This document shows, piece after piece, positions 25,288-33,853 of a stretch of 64,000 nucleotides of DNA. The notes under the pieces were generated by a model, which worked only from the letters and a program-made list of their open reading frames with translations, had not been told where the DNA came from and did not search any database. Made by a program: the position numbers and the translations under genes. Positions within the stretch are counted from its first letter, which is position 1; each line of letters begins with the position of its first letter. The DNA is from Parashewanella sp965200795. Its GTDB lineage: Bacteria; Pseudomonadota; Gammaproteobacteria; Enterobacterales; Shewanellaceae. The stretch covers positions 186,001 through 250,000 of the forward strand of contig CBDAVB010000035.1 in assembly GCA_965200795.1 (NCBI GenBank), in the 5' to 3' direction.

Positions 25288-26445
25288 ATGGCTGAAGCCG
25301 GTGGAGAAAAAACCGAAAAACCCACGGAGAAACGTCTTCGTGAAGCCCGGAATAAAGGTCAGGTGGTTAAAAGTGACGAAATTGTCACGGGAGCCGAGAT
25401 GGCCGCTATTCTGGTGTTTTTCCTGGCGCAGGGTCATGACTTTATGGCGGCCTGTATTGAGCTTATTGATCTGGCCATCCGGGTCTCTAACCTTGATCTC
25501 ATCAATGCCTCGCAAATTGTCTTCGAAGCTTTTACCGAGCTGTTTATCAAATATATCGGCGGGCTGGGGCTGTTTTTAGCCTTTGTGATTATTTTGGGTA
25601 ACATGGTGCAAACCGGCCCTATGTGGGCGACCGAGGCGGCTCAGCCTAAGTTTGACAAGCTCAATGTCGTCAATAATGTTAAACAGCTGTTCTCGCTGAA
25701 GAGTGTATTCGAGCTGGCAAAAAATATTTTAAAAGTGCTCGTCCTTAGTATCGTGTTTTATTACATTCTGGCGAAATACGCCAACTCATTTCAGTATCTG
25801 CCCATATGCGATGAACAGTGCGGTCTGAAGGTCATGATGACCATGATTCTGTGGTTGTGGGGCTGCTTTGTCGGCTGTTATTTACTGTTCGGCTCGGTGG
25901 ATTACGCTTTCCAGCGGCATAAGACCATGGAAGAGCTTAAAATGACAAAACAGGAAACCAAGCAGGAAGCCAAAGATACTGAGGGTAATCCTGAAATCAA
26001 ACAAAAACGTCGCGAAACCGCCCGTGAGATTGCCTCCGGCAGTCTGGCGTCGAATGTTAAGAAATCCAGCGCGGTGGTGCGTAACCCGAATCATATCGCG
26101 GTGTGCCTGTATTATGACGCGCAGCAGGCGCCGATCCCTAAGGTACTGGAAAAAGCCAAGGATCATATGGCGCTGCACATTGTGTCCATCGCCGAGCGCA
26201 ACCGGATCCCTGTTGTTGAAAACGTGCCGTTAGCCCGGAGCTTATACGCCGAAGTCGATACCGGTGACTTTATCCCCGAAGCGTTGTTTGAGCCTGTCGC
26301 TGAGCTGCTGCGTTTTGTGATGGAACTGGATTATGATGAAGATGAGGAAGCTGAGGAAGACGAGGAGAGTAAGGAAAGCGAAAAAGAAAGCGAGTTAACC
26401 GATGACGCCGCATCGCAGGGCGATGACGAGGGCTCGGCGCGGTGA
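25288..26445 (+). CDS. sctU: type III secretion switch protein SctU
   Basis: 385 residues, YscU/SpaS/FlhB family. It controls substrate switching by autocleavage in its cytoplasmic domain. The N-terminus EKTEKPTEKRLREARNKGQV is typical, followed by about four membrane helices (35-205) and a basic linker. The cleavage motif, normally NPTH, reads NPNH at residues 266-269 (VVRNPNHIAV). Asn-Pro, the scissile pair, is kept, but Thr is replaced. A very acidic C-terminal tail (about 347-385, Asp/Glu/Ser-rich) extends beyond the usual end. GAGGTG precedes the ATG. No other T3SS gene (ATPase, needle, secretin) is in the window. Confidence 0.94.
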   Translation: MAEAGGEKTEKPTEKRLREARNKGQVVKSDEIVTGAEMAAILVFFLAQGHDFMAACIELIDLAIRVSNLDLINASQIVFEAFTELFIKYIGGLGLFLAFVIILGNMVQTGPMWATEAAQPKFDKLNVVNNVKQLFSLKSVFELAKNILKVLVLSIVFYYILAKYANSFQYLPICDEQCGLKVMMTMILWLWGCFVGCYLLFGSVDYAFQRHKTMEELKMTKQETKQEAKDTEGNPEIKQKRRETAREIASGSLASNVKKSSAVVRNPNHIAVCLYYDAQQAPIPKVLEKAKDHMALHIVSIAERNRIPVVENVPLARSLYAEVDTGDFIPEALFEPVAELLRFVMELDYDEDEEAEEDEESKESEKESELTDDAASQGDDEGSAR

Positions 26446-26453
26446 CCTTTCAG

Positions 26454-26484
26454 ATAATCCTGAAAAACTCAGTTGACCGCTTTA
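26454..26484 (-). repeat. dispersed repeat end, downstream of sctU
   Basis: Inverted counterpart of 23277-23308, nearly identical over 31 bp (CTCAGTTGACCGCTTTA shared). It begins 8 bp after the sctU stop and lies between the convergent sctU and glpE, where it could also act in transcription termination. Confidence 0.7.
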
Positions 26485-26500
26485 GACTGCTTAAACGAAC

Positions 26501-26800
26501 TTAACTCCGCCGCCAGGCGTGAAAACCGCCGTCCAGACTGTACACATCCTCAAAGCCCTGACCGATCAGATATTCCGCGGCCGAAACCGAGCTGATACCG
26601 TGATAGCAAACCACCACCGTAGGCATGTCTAAATCGGCGTCTCGCACAAAATCAGCGATATTGTCATCGGTTAAATGCTGTGACTGTTCGATATGACCGG
26701 CGGCGAAGCTTCGCGGATCACGGATATCGACAATTTGCAGCCGCTGATGAGTTGTTAATGTCTTTAATTGCTCGACGTTAAGGTGTTTGACCTGTGACAT
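26501..26800 (-). CDS. glpE: thiosulfate sulfurtransferase GlpE
   Basis: 99 residues, single-domain rhodanese (E. coli GlpE 108). Transfers sulfane sulfur from thiosulfate to cyanide or thioredoxin in the cytoplasm. The active-site loop VVCYHGISS (about residues 62-70) has the catalytic Cys, and IVDIRDPRSFAAGHI is the CH2A-type motif. AAGGG lies just before the ATG. It is convergent with sctU. Not linked to glpD/glpG here. Confidence 0.94.
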   Translation of the reverse strand: MSQVKHLNVEQLKTLTTHQRLQIVDIRDPRSFAAGHIEQSQHLTDDNIADFVRDADLDMPTVVVCYHGISSVSAAEYLIGQGFEDVYSLDGGFHAWRRS

Positions 26801-27112
26801 ACCCGTACCCTTGATGGCCGCGACGGCCGTTAGCCTGAACCTGAAAAAGCGGCCGGACGCTTAGGGTAATAACCGCTTAATGTTTAATAATAAAAACAGG
26901 CGCGCGGATTCATTCAGTCAGCGCCTGCCCCCCTATACCGGCTAAAATTACCGCCGGCGGCGTTATGTCTGACAGCCGGCGGAAAAACTACTGACCGCCC
27001 TTCAGACCCCGGTGCCGGCAAACGAAGTAACGACGGTTTTTTATGCCGGTAATTTTATCCGCGTTTAAGAACGCCGCCAACCGCTTTTTCCGCCTTGAAA
27101 GCGGATCTTAAG
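26801..27112. other. repeat-rich intergenic region between glpE and tdh
   Basis: No gene. The stretch 27018-27070 (CAAACGAAGTAACGACGG, then ATGCCGGTAATTTT) matches the complement of about 58860-58910 at roughly 85% and resembles 23160-23200. It appears to be a degraded copy of the MITE-like family whose best copy is at 58822-59096. Confidence 0.55.
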
Positions 27113-28138
27113 TTAATCCCAGTTCAAAATCACTTTACCTGACAGACCTGAACGCATGACGTCAAAGCCTTTCTGGAAGTCATCGACGGGGTAGCTGTGA
27201 GTGATGACGGGTGAAATATCTAAACCGGACTGAATTAAGCTGGCCATCTTGTACCATGTCTCAAACATTTCACGGCCGTAGATCCCCTTAATCGTCAGCC
27301 CCTTAAAAATCACCTTGCTCCAGTCGATGCCCATATCTTCCGGCGGAATACCCAGCATGGCGATTTTTCCGCCGTGATTCATGGCGTTCAGCATTGAGCT
27401 GAACGCCGACGGTACGCCGGACATTTCTAAGCCGACATCAAAACCCTCACTCATCCCGAGCGTCCGCATGACGTCGGATAAGCTTTCCTCAGCCACATTC
27501 ACCGCTCGGGTCGCGCCCATTTTCACGGCAAGTTCTAAGCGGTATTCATTGACATCGGTAATGACCACATAACGCGCTCCCGCGTGTTTACATACCGCGG
27601 CGGCCATAATTCCGATGGGGCCCGCACCCGTAATCAGCACGTCCTCACCGACTAAATCAAAAGAAAGCGCGGTATGAACCGCGTTGCCGAACGGGTCAAA
27701 AATCGAGGCCAGCTCATCACTCACGTCATCCGGAATTCTGAAGGCGTTAAACGCCGGGATAGCCAGATACTCGGCGAAAGCTCCCTCACGGTTAACACCG
27801 ACACCGGAGGTATTGCGGCACAGGTGAGTGCGACCGCCGCGGCAGTTACGGCAATGGCCGCAGACTAAATGACCCTCACCCGATACGCGGTCACCGGGCG
27901 CGAAGCCTTTTACGCCCCCGCCGACCGCGACGACCTCACCTAAGTATTCGTGACCGACAATCATAGGAACCGGTATCGTCGCCTGTGACCAGTCGTCCCA
28001 GTTGTAAATATGAATATCAGTTCCGCAGATGGCGGTCTTTTTTATTTTTATAAGAATATCGTTATAACCCATTTCCGGGTTCGGGGCATCGATCATCCAA
28101 ATGCCGGCTTGAGGCTTTAATTTACTGAGCGCTTTCAT
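27113..28138 (-). CDS. tdh: L-threonine 3-dehydrogenase Tdh
   Basis: 341 residues, identical in length to E. coli Tdh. Zinc medium-chain dehydrogenase that oxidises L-threonine with NAD+ to 2-amino-3-ketobutyrate, which Kbl then cleaves. Catalytic zinc Cys in AICGTDIHIYNWD (residue 38), GHEYLGEVV, the structural zinc lobe CGHCRNCRGGRTHLC (about 93-107), and the NAD-binding ITGAGPIGIMAA (about 168-180) are all present. Downstream of kbl by 89 bp, in the usual kbl-tdh operon; the gap holds a GC-rich palindrome (GACGCCGGC / GCCGGCGTC). Confidence 0.98.
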   Translation of the reverse strand: MKALSKLKPQAGIWMIDAPNPEMGYNDILIKIKKTAICGTDIHIYNWDDWSQATIPVPMIVGHEYLGEVVAVGGGVKGFAPGDRVSGEGHLVCGHCRNCRGGRTHLCRNTSGVGVNREGAFAEYLAIPAFNAFRIPDDVSDELASIFDPFGNAVHTALSFDLVGEDVLITGAGPIGIMAAAVCKHAGARYVVITDVNEYRLELAVKMGATRAVNVAEESLSDVMRTLGMSEGFDVGLEMSGVPSAFSSMLNAMNHGGKIAMLGIPPEDMGIDWSKVIFKGLTIKGIYGREMFETWYKMASLIQSGLDISPVITHSYPVDDFQKGFDVMRSGLSGKVILNWD

Positions 28139-28227
28139 TAATAAATCCTGATGATCCCGCGCTGTAGCGGGAAAAATTTATGATCTCTGGCGGCTGACGC
28201 CGGCAAAAGCCGGCGTCATATTCAAAT

Positions 28228-29424
28228 TTAAGCGATAATGCCCATTTCTTCAGCGATACGGGTAAAGGCTGCAATGGCTTTGTCTAATTGATCACGAGTG
28301 TGAGCCGCGGACATCTGGGTACGAATGCGAGCCTGACCTTTAGGTACAACCGGAAACGAGAAGCCGATGACGTAAATGTGCTCTTTGAGCAGCCTGTCAG
28401 CAAAATCGCCGGCCAGTCTGGCGTCACCTATCATGACAGGAACAATAGGGTGATCCGCGCCGGCCAGCGTGAAGCCCGCCGCGGTCATTTTTTCACGGAA
28501 GTAGGCGGCATTGGCTTTAACTTGCTCACGTAAGCACGCGCCTTCTTTAAGCATCTCCAGCGCTTTGATTGAAGCGCTGACAATCGAGGGGGCTAATGAA
28601 TTTGAGAACAGATAAGGACGGGAACGCTGGCGCAGCCAGTCAATGACCGGTTTTTTAGCCGATGTGAACCCGCCGGACGCGCCGCCCAGCGCTTTGCCGA
28701 GCGTGCCGGTGATGATATCAACGCGGTTCATCACGTCACAGTGCTCATGAGTGCCGCGGCCGTCTTTGCCGACAAAACCCACGGCGTGAGAATCATCCAC
28801 CATCACTAAAGCGCCGTACTTATCCGCTAAATCACAAACGCCTTTTAAATCAGCGATAACGCCGTCCATGGAGAACACGCCGTCAGTGGCAATCAGAATA
28901 TGGCGCGCGCCGGCTTCTCTGGCGGCAATCAGTTGTTGTTCCAGATCGGCCATGTTGTTGTTGGCATAACGGAAACGCCTCGCTTTACAGAGTCTTACGC
29001 CGTCGATGATTGACGCGTGGTTCAGCGCGTCAGAAACCACGGCGTCATCGGCGTCAAGTAAGGTTTCAAACAGCCCGGCGTTAGCGTCAAAGCAAGAGGA
29101 GTAAAGAATAGTGTCCTCCATGCCTAAAAATTCGCTGATCGATTGTTCCAGATGTTTGTGAATATCCTGCGTGCCGCAGATAAAGCGCACTGAAGCCATA
29201 CCGAAACCGTGGTCGTTCAGACCCTGCCGCGCCGCTTTGATCAGCTCCGGATGGTTAGCCAGTCCGAGATAGTTGTTAGCGCAGAAGTTAATGACCTGCC
29301 GGTCGCTCACTTGAATAGCCGTCTGCTGCGGCGAAACAATCACACGCTCGGTTTTGTAAAGACCTTCAGCTTTAATGTCAGTAAGCCGCTGATTAATTTG
29401 CTGGTAGAATGATGGTGAGGCCAC
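28228..29424 (-). CDS. kbl: glycine C-acetyltransferase Kbl (2-amino-3-ketobutyrate CoA ligase)
   Basis: 398 residues, same length as E. coli Kbl. PLP enzyme of the alpha-oxoamine synthase family; converts 2-amino-3-ketobutyrate and CoA to glycine and acetyl-CoA, the second step of threonine catabolism. MVDDSHAVGFVG (about 207-218) binds PLP, and the PLP lysine lies in ITGTLGKALGGASGG (about 238-252). GTG start at 29424 with AAAGGAGAG seven bases upstream. First gene of the kbl-tdh operon. Confidence 0.97.
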   Translation of the reverse strand: MASPSFYQQINQRLTDIKAEGLYKTERVIVSPQQTAIQVSDRQVINFCANNYLGLANHPELIKAARQGLNDHGFGMASVRFICGTQDIHKHLEQSISEFLGMEDTILYSSCFDANAGLFETLLDADDAVVSDALNHASIIDGVRLCKARRFRYANNNMADLEQQLIAAREAGARHILIATDGVFSMDGVIADLKGVCDLADKYGALVMVDDSHAVGFVGKDGRGTHEHCDVMNRVDIITGTLGKALGGASGGFTSAKKPVIDWLRQRSRPYLFSNSLAPSIVSASIKALEMLKEGACLREQVKANAAYFREKMTAAGFTLAGADHPIVPVMIGDARLAGDFADRLLKEHIYVIGFSFPVVPKGQARIRTQMSAAHTRDQLDKAIAAFTRIAEEMGIIA

Positions 29425-29476
29425 AGCGTCTCTCCTTTAACGTAATTGGTTCAGGGGGAGTCAATTACCCCGTCTG

Positions 29477-29610
29477 TTTAACCTGAAAAACTCGGTTAAC
29501 CGCGTTAAATTGCTTTAACGCGTTTTATTTATTGAAAAGCTCAAGCAAGTATAATTCACCCGAAGAGTGAACCGCTATACGCTCGTATCCGGCTGAGCTT
29601 TTTAGGTTTA
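29477..29610. repeat. MITE-like element, short copy upstream of kbl
   Basis: 134 bp with inverted ends (CCTGAAAAACTCGG on the left; CCTAAAAAGCTCAGCCGG reading inward from the right). Read on the minus strand it is collinear with the last ~115 bp of the element at 58822-59096, sharing CACTCTTCGG, TTAAAGCAATTTAA and the TTTTTCAGG end. It looks like an internally deleted copy. Confidence 0.6.
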
Positions 29611-29692
29611 ATGAAACGGATTCTAACGTCAGATAACCGGATGGGAAAGTCAAAGTGAGCAAATAATGAATTTGCGTCTAAAGAGAGTGTCT

Positions 29693-29851
29693 TTAAGTAC
29701 CCGGCGGTAAGTTTTTTCTTTTCTGACGCCCGTCTTAAGCGCTCCGCGGCGTGACTCTTGCGTGAAATACCGCCGGTATTCGCCAGAGCGCCTTGCGGAG
29801 CGCTTAATCCGAACGCCGGAAATACCGGAAAACTTATCGTCAGGTACTTAA
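29693..29851. repeat. long imperfect palindrome (159 bp) between kbl and the TetR gene
   Basis: TTAAGTACC at the left pairs with GGTACTTAA at the right. The arms, each about 68 bp, also share TAAGTTTT / AAAACTTA and a perfect TTAAGCGCTCCGC / GCGGAGCGCTTAA block in the centre. The DNA could form a large cruciform or its RNA a long hairpin. It has no coding capacity I believe and may be a palindromic mobile element remnant. Confidence 0.6.
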
Positions 29852-29909
29852 CCCCCTGAAGCGGCTCTGAATGCACCAATCTGATAACCGGAGAATTCAG
29901 CCTGACGCG

Positions 29910-30572
29910 TCAAATGCAACCGGCCTGAGCACCGGCCTGACGCATCAATCGCAGATAGTGATTTTCTAATTCAATAAAGGCGTCGTTAGACTCGGAAGTC
30001 GCGTAGGCTTTGGTCAGCATGATGACCCGCAGGACACCTTCATATAAACAGGACTTGGTTACCGTGGTATCCGTTGACTGGGCTAATTTATAGCTTATCC
30101 AGGAGCTCAGTACTAATTTCATGGTGTCGGCGAGCTGAGGAATATCCTCGGCGTTCAGTTTTATCACTTTGTCCTCGGTTAACTGCTCAAAAATACGTGA
30201 AGCGCGCATCTGGACCATTTGCTGAACTTTTAAGTATTTCTCTTTGAGTACGTCATCCTGACTCAGAATGTCGGTCAGGTTGGCATAGAAAAAGCGGAAT
30301 TTCCATAACGCGTAAAACATCGCGTCAAAGTAGGTCGCGAGCACGGAGGCGTCTGTTTTACCGTCAGCGTAGGGCTGAAAGCTGGTTTCTAAATGCGCCT
30401 CATACTGTTTGAAGATACTTTGAATAATGTCCTTTTTGTTGCGGAAGTGGTAATACAGGTTACCCGGACTGATCCCTAAATGAGCGGCGATATGGTTGGT
30501 CGTGATCGTTCTCTCTCCGTGCTCGTTAAAAAGCTCGATACTGGCTTGAATTATTTTGTCACGAGTTTTCAT
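29910..30572 (-). CDS. TetR/AcrR-family transcriptional regulator
   Basis: 220 residues from the ATG at 30572 (an in-frame start at 30614 would add 14 residues, but the family begins near MKTRDKI). The N-terminal helix-turn-helix (about 5-50) with TTNHIAAHLGISPGNLYYHF is very typical. The C-terminal ligand domain is all helical and of the kind called TetR_C-like in marine gammaproteobacteria; ligand unknown. It is divergent from waaA with about 160 bp between them, so both promoters probably lie there, and it may regulate itself or its neighbours. Confidence 0.9.
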   Translation of the reverse strand: MKTRDKIIQASIELFNEHGERTITTNHIAAHLGISPGNLYYHFRNKKDIIQSIFKQYEAHLETSFQPYADGKTDASVLATYFDAMFYALWKFRFFYANLTDILSQDDVLKEKYLKVQQMVQMRASRIFEQLTEDKVIKLNAEDIPQLADTMKLVLSSWISYKLAQSTDTTVTKSCLYEGVLRVIMLTKAYATSESNDAFIELENHYLRLMRQAGAQAGCI

Positions 30573-30731
30573 TATTTTTTCCGATGGTATTTCTTGTTGA
30601 AACTGCTCAATCACTTTTCAGCTTTCCGGCGGTGATTTTATTCTTAACAGAGCCGTCCGTTAACGCTCTTTTTCCGAGTATGTTAGCATTGCTCACATTA
30701 TTGACGCAAAACTCTAAAACAGGCTTTTTAC

Positions 30732-31988
30732 ATGAACCGCTTTTGGTATTCGGTGCTTTTATATCTGGCTTTTCCCTTACTCGTTATTTACCTGCTCATT
30801 CGCGCGGTCAAAAGCCCGGATTACCGGGGACGCTGGCGCGAGCGTTTCGGACTGACGGCATTACGCCAAACCGATGTGCTGATCCATACCGCCTCGATGG
30901 GGGAAACCGTCGCGGCACTGCCGTTAATCCGCAAGATACTGGCGTCAGAACCTGATATCAAGCTTACCGTGACCACCACCAGCCCGACAGGCTCGGCCGC
31001 CGTTGTTAAAGCTTTCGGTAATCAAGTCCAGCACACCTATCTTCCCGTTGATATCGCATTTTGTGTCAGGCGTTTTCTGCGCCGGCTGCAACCGGAAAAA
31101 ATCGTCATTCTGGAGACCGAGCTCTGGCCGAATTTATTGCATTTCGCTCAGAAATCTCACGTGAAAATTATGCTGGCGAACGCCCGTTTGTCAGAAAAAT
31201 CAGCGAACAAGTATCGCAAATGGCCGGCGTTAACATCGGGTATCATGAACGCGCTTGACTGTGTCGCCGTTCAAACGCTCGCTGAGCGGCGACGATTTAT
31301 CTCACTGGGTTTACCCGAAAACAATATCCGGGTTACCGGGAGCTTAAAGTTTGATATTTCGATTAAAGATGAGTTACTTAAACAAGGTCGGAGCCTGAGA
31401 AAAGACTGGAACAAGCAGCGCGCCCCCGTCTGGATTGCCGCCAGTGCTCACCCCGGTGAATTCGACGCCATTATAGAGGCGCACCGGTTGTTGCTGCGCC
31501 GCCACGCCGACGCCTTATTGATACTGGTTCCGAGACATCCGGAAAAATTTTCCGACGCGGCAAAGCGGATTACTCAGCGTCAGCTGCTGATGAGCCGCCG
31601 CAGCCTGAATGAGACGGTAAGCGCGAAAACCCAGGTGCTGCTCGGTGACACCACGGGCGAGTTAGTTATGTTTTGCGCCGCCGCCGATCAGGCCTTTATC
31701 GGAGGCTCGTTGATCGGGCACGGAGGACAAAATCCTTTAGAGGCCGCGGCGGCGGGACTCGGGCTGGTCATGGGGCCGTCACGTTATAATTTCACTGACA
31801 TCTGTCAGTTACTGACTGAGGGCGGGGCGATGGCCGAGTGCGCCGGCGGTGTTTCGTTAGCCGGGGTGCTGAGCGGGAGTTTTGATGACGTGACTGAGTT
31901 AAAACGTCGTCAGCAACGGGCTAAAACTATTGTCAGCGACAATAAAGGCGCCGCGGACAGACAGTTCGCGTTATTTAAGGCGCTTTAA
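30732..31988 (+). CDS. waaA: 3-deoxy-D-manno-octulosonic acid transferase WaaA (KdtA)
   Basis: 418 residues (E. coli 425). Membrane-anchored GT-B/GT30 enzyme that adds Kdo from CMP-Kdo to lipid IVA at the cytoplasmic face of the inner membrane. An N-terminal hydrophobic anchor (about 3-24), the general-base Glu in HTASMGETVAALPL (about 52-65), ETELWPNLL (about 126-134), and the C-terminal FIGGSLIGHGGQNPLEAAA (about 321-339) are all present. It starts the LPS core block with kdkA and a heptosyltransferase. No clear Shine-Dalgarno sequence. Confidence 0.97.
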   Translation: MNRFWYSVLLYLAFPLLVIYLLIRAVKSPDYRGRWRERFGLTALRQTDVLIHTASMGETVAALPLIRKILASEPDIKLTVTTTSPTGSAAVVKAFGNQVQHTYLPVDIAFCVRRFLRRLQPEKIVILETELWPNLLHFAQKSHVKIMLANARLSEKSANKYRKWPALTSGIMNALDCVAVQTLAERRRFISLGLPENNIRVTGSLKFDISIKDELLKQGRSLRKDWNKQRAPVWIAASAHPGEFDAIIEAHRLLLRRHADALLILVPRHPEKFSDAAKRITQRQLLMSRRSLNETVSAKTQVLLGDTTGELVMFCAAADQAFIGGSLIGHGGQNPLEAAAAGLGLVMGPSRYNFTDICQLLTEGGAMAECAGGVSLAGVLSGSFDDVTELKRRQQRAKTIVSDNKGAADRQFALFKAL

Positions 31989-32013
31989 GCGCCGGCTCCG
32001 GAGTCACTTCAGT

Positions 32014-32763
32014 TCACTTAACCGCCGTCTGATAACCCTGAAGAAAATCCCGCCAGTTATCCTCACTGAAATTGAGCGCGGCAAGCTTTGCCCGCTCTTT
32101 ATCAAACGAACGGCGTAAACGGCTGATGTTGGCGCGTTGCCAGTATTTTTTCGGCGTTCTGATCTCGCCCCGGTCAAAGTCGATTAAATGGAACCGCCCG
32201 TCAGCGAGCAGAATATTCCTGATATTGAGATCGGCGTGACAGACACCCAGATTATGGAAGCGGGCAATCTGCTCGCCGAGCCGCCGCCATAACCATGCTT
32301 GCATCTTTGTTTCTGATAACAGCGCGTGTAAATCTTTCGCGTCTTCGATCTGCTCCGTCAGAATGTCGCCGCGGTACCACCATAAACCGACTTTCTCGAC
32401 TTTAGCCGCGATCGGTTTAGGTACCGGAAGCCCGAGCTGATACATTTCCTCAAGCAGACGTAATTCGGCGACGGGTCTGGTGTAATGAATACCCGAGAAA
32501 AAATACCAGTCAGCACTCAGTTTCGCCATTAAACCGCCGCGCCAGTAATGACGTAACACCCACGGCTTAGCGTCCCGTCTCACAAACCAGGTCGTCCGGC
32601 GTCCGCGGGACGTACCCGCCAGCTGATGGTTGCGCCGCCAGTAATCGGCGGAAAAATGTTCTGCCGTTAACGAGTTATGGGCAGGGCTGGAACAAGCGAC
32701 GGTGATGTTTTTCTTCGTGGTAAACTGCATTATTTCGGGTTTGTTGGTGACACTGCGGGGCAT
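32014..32763 (-). CDS. kdkA: 3-deoxy-D-manno-octulosonic acid kinase KdkA
   Basis: 249 residues from ATG 32763; a second in-frame ATG at 32730 would give 238 residues and is equally plausible. A protein-kinase-like enzyme of the RfaP/Kdo kinase group that phosphorylates the 4-position of Kdo in lipid A-Kdo. Family features: SRGRRTTWFVR and LRHYWRGGLMAKLSADWY (about 50-88), the catalytic loop GVCHADLNIRNILL (about 174-187) and HLIDFDRGEIR (about 193-203). Found where one Kdo is made in place of two, as in Haemophilus and Shewanella. Convergent with waaA and divergent from the heptosyltransferase. Confidence 0.93.
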   Translation of the reverse strand: MPRSVTNKPEIMQFTTKKNITVACSSPAHNSLTAEHFSADYWRRNHQLAGTSRGRRTTWFVRRDAKPWVLRHYWRGGLMAKLSADWYFFSGIHYTRPVAELRLLEEMYQLGLPVPKPIAAKVEKVGLWWYRGDILTEQIEDAKDLHALLSETKMQAWLWRRLGEQIARFHNLGVCHADLNIRNILLADGRFHLIDFDRGEIRTPKKYWQRANISRLRRSFDKERAKLAALNFSEDNWRDFLQGYQTAVK

Positions 32764-32807
32764 TCTACATTAAAATCGACGCCTTGCGTTATTTTGCCGG
32801 AAAAAGC

Positions 32808-33845
32808 ATGAAATTAGACTTATCGACAAAACGTTCACTGTGTGTTCTCAGGCTGTCGGCCATCGGTGATGTCTGCCATGCCGTCGCCGCGGTGCAGGCC
32901 GTTCAGAAGCGGTATCCGCGGCTGGAAATCACCTGGATTATCGGTAAAGTTGAATATCAGCTGGTTAAGCATTTAGCGGATATTCAATTCGTGATTTTTG
33001 ATAAGTCTCAGGGCTGGCGGAACTTCCGGGATTTAAAAAACACTCTGGCGGCTCAGCGCTTTGACGTATTGCTGCATATGCAGGTCGCGTTAAGAGCCAG
33101 CATTGCCTCGATGATGATCAAAGCGGATATTAAAGTCGGTTTTGATAAAGCCAGAGCCAGAGAAGGGCAGTGGCTGTTTACTAACCATAAAATTAAGCCG
33201 CAGCGTCAGCCCCATGTGCTTGACGGCTTTATGGGGTTCGCCGAAACGGTCGGGGTCGAGGACATTAAGCCGCGCTGGGATATTCCGATCCCGCCGGCGG
33301 ATCTTGAATGGGCGAAGGCACAGCTTACCCGTGACAGGGTGTTCGTGATTTGCGCCGCCGCCAGTAAAGCGGAGCGTAACTGGCGGCCGGAGCGTTACGC
33401 GCAGGTCGCGGATTATATGGCGCAGCGGGGCTGTCAGGTGTTGCTCTGCGGCGGGCCCGCTCAGATTGAAAGAAATCTTGCTCACAGCATTGTAAATAAA
33501 GCCAAACATCGATTGACCAACTTAGTCGGTAAAAGCAGCTTATTACAGCTGTTAGCGATTTTAAAACAAGCGGATTTACTGCTGGCGCCGGATACCGGGC
33601 CGGCTCACATGGCCACCACCCAGGGCACGCCCGTGGTCGGTTTATACGCGCATTCAAACCCTGGCCGTACGGGGCCGTATAACAGTCTTGATCATGTGGT
33701 CAGCGTTTATGATGAAGTGATTAAAGCTCAGGTTGAGGGTGACATTGCCTGGGGCACAAGAGCAAAAGGCGGTAAGTTAATGGCCAAAATCAGCGTTGAA
33801 GATGTTAAGATGCGGCTTGATTCAGCGATTCAGCGTTATTTTTAG
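32808..33845 (+). CDS. glycosyltransferase family 9, LPS heptosyltransferase I-like
   Basis: 345 residues from ATG 32808 (a TTG at 32784 in the same frame adds 8). GT-B fold. Sequence elements are LRLSAIGDVCHAV near the start, LLHMQVALRASI, AAASKAERNWRPERYAQV (about 184-201) in the acceptor domain, and the nucleotide-sugar site LLAPDTGPAHMATTQGTPVVGLY (from about 255). Most like the OpsX/WaaC-type enzymes that add L,D-heptose to Kdo. The neighbours waaA and kdkA support a core-LPS role. It lies 8 bp before the Wzi-family gene. Confidence 0.92.
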   Translation: MKLDLSTKRSLCVLRLSAIGDVCHAVAAVQAVQKRYPRLEITWIIGKVEYQLVKHLADIQFVIFDKSQGWRNFRDLKNTLAAQRFDVLLHMQVALRASIASMMIKADIKVGFDKARAREGQWLFTNHKIKPQRQPHVLDGFMGFAETVGVEDIKPRWDIPIPPADLEWAKAQLTRDRVFVICAAASKAERNWRPERYAQVADYMAQRGCQVLLCGGPAQIERNLAHSIVNKAKHRLTNLVGKSSLLQLLAILKQADLLLAPDTGPAHMATTQGTPVVGLYAHSNPGRTGPYNSLDHVVSVYDEVIKAQVEGDIAWGTRAKGGKLMAKISVEDVKMRLDSAIQRYF

Positions 33846-33853
33846 GGAATGAA

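Noticed and set aside
23551..26445. Flagellar fliPQR-flhB instead of T3SS genes
   Set aside because: SctR lacks the FliP signal peptide, gene sizes and the tight R-S-T-U order without other flagellar genes fit an injectisome; the acidic SctU end is not flagellar-like.
23277..26484. Composite transposon carrying the T3SS genes
   Set aside because: The flanking inverted repeats are members of a dispersed family found elsewhere and no transposase is inside, so mobility of the segment is not shown.
29556..29879. 107-residue minus-strand open frame
   Set aside because: It runs across the long palindrome and the MITE-like end and has no recognisable protein character or ribosome site.
31156..31172. 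parS-like CTCACGTGAAAAT inside waaA
   Set aside because: Only the central CACGTGAAA matches; the outer bases of parS are wrong and it lies in a well-conserved coding region.
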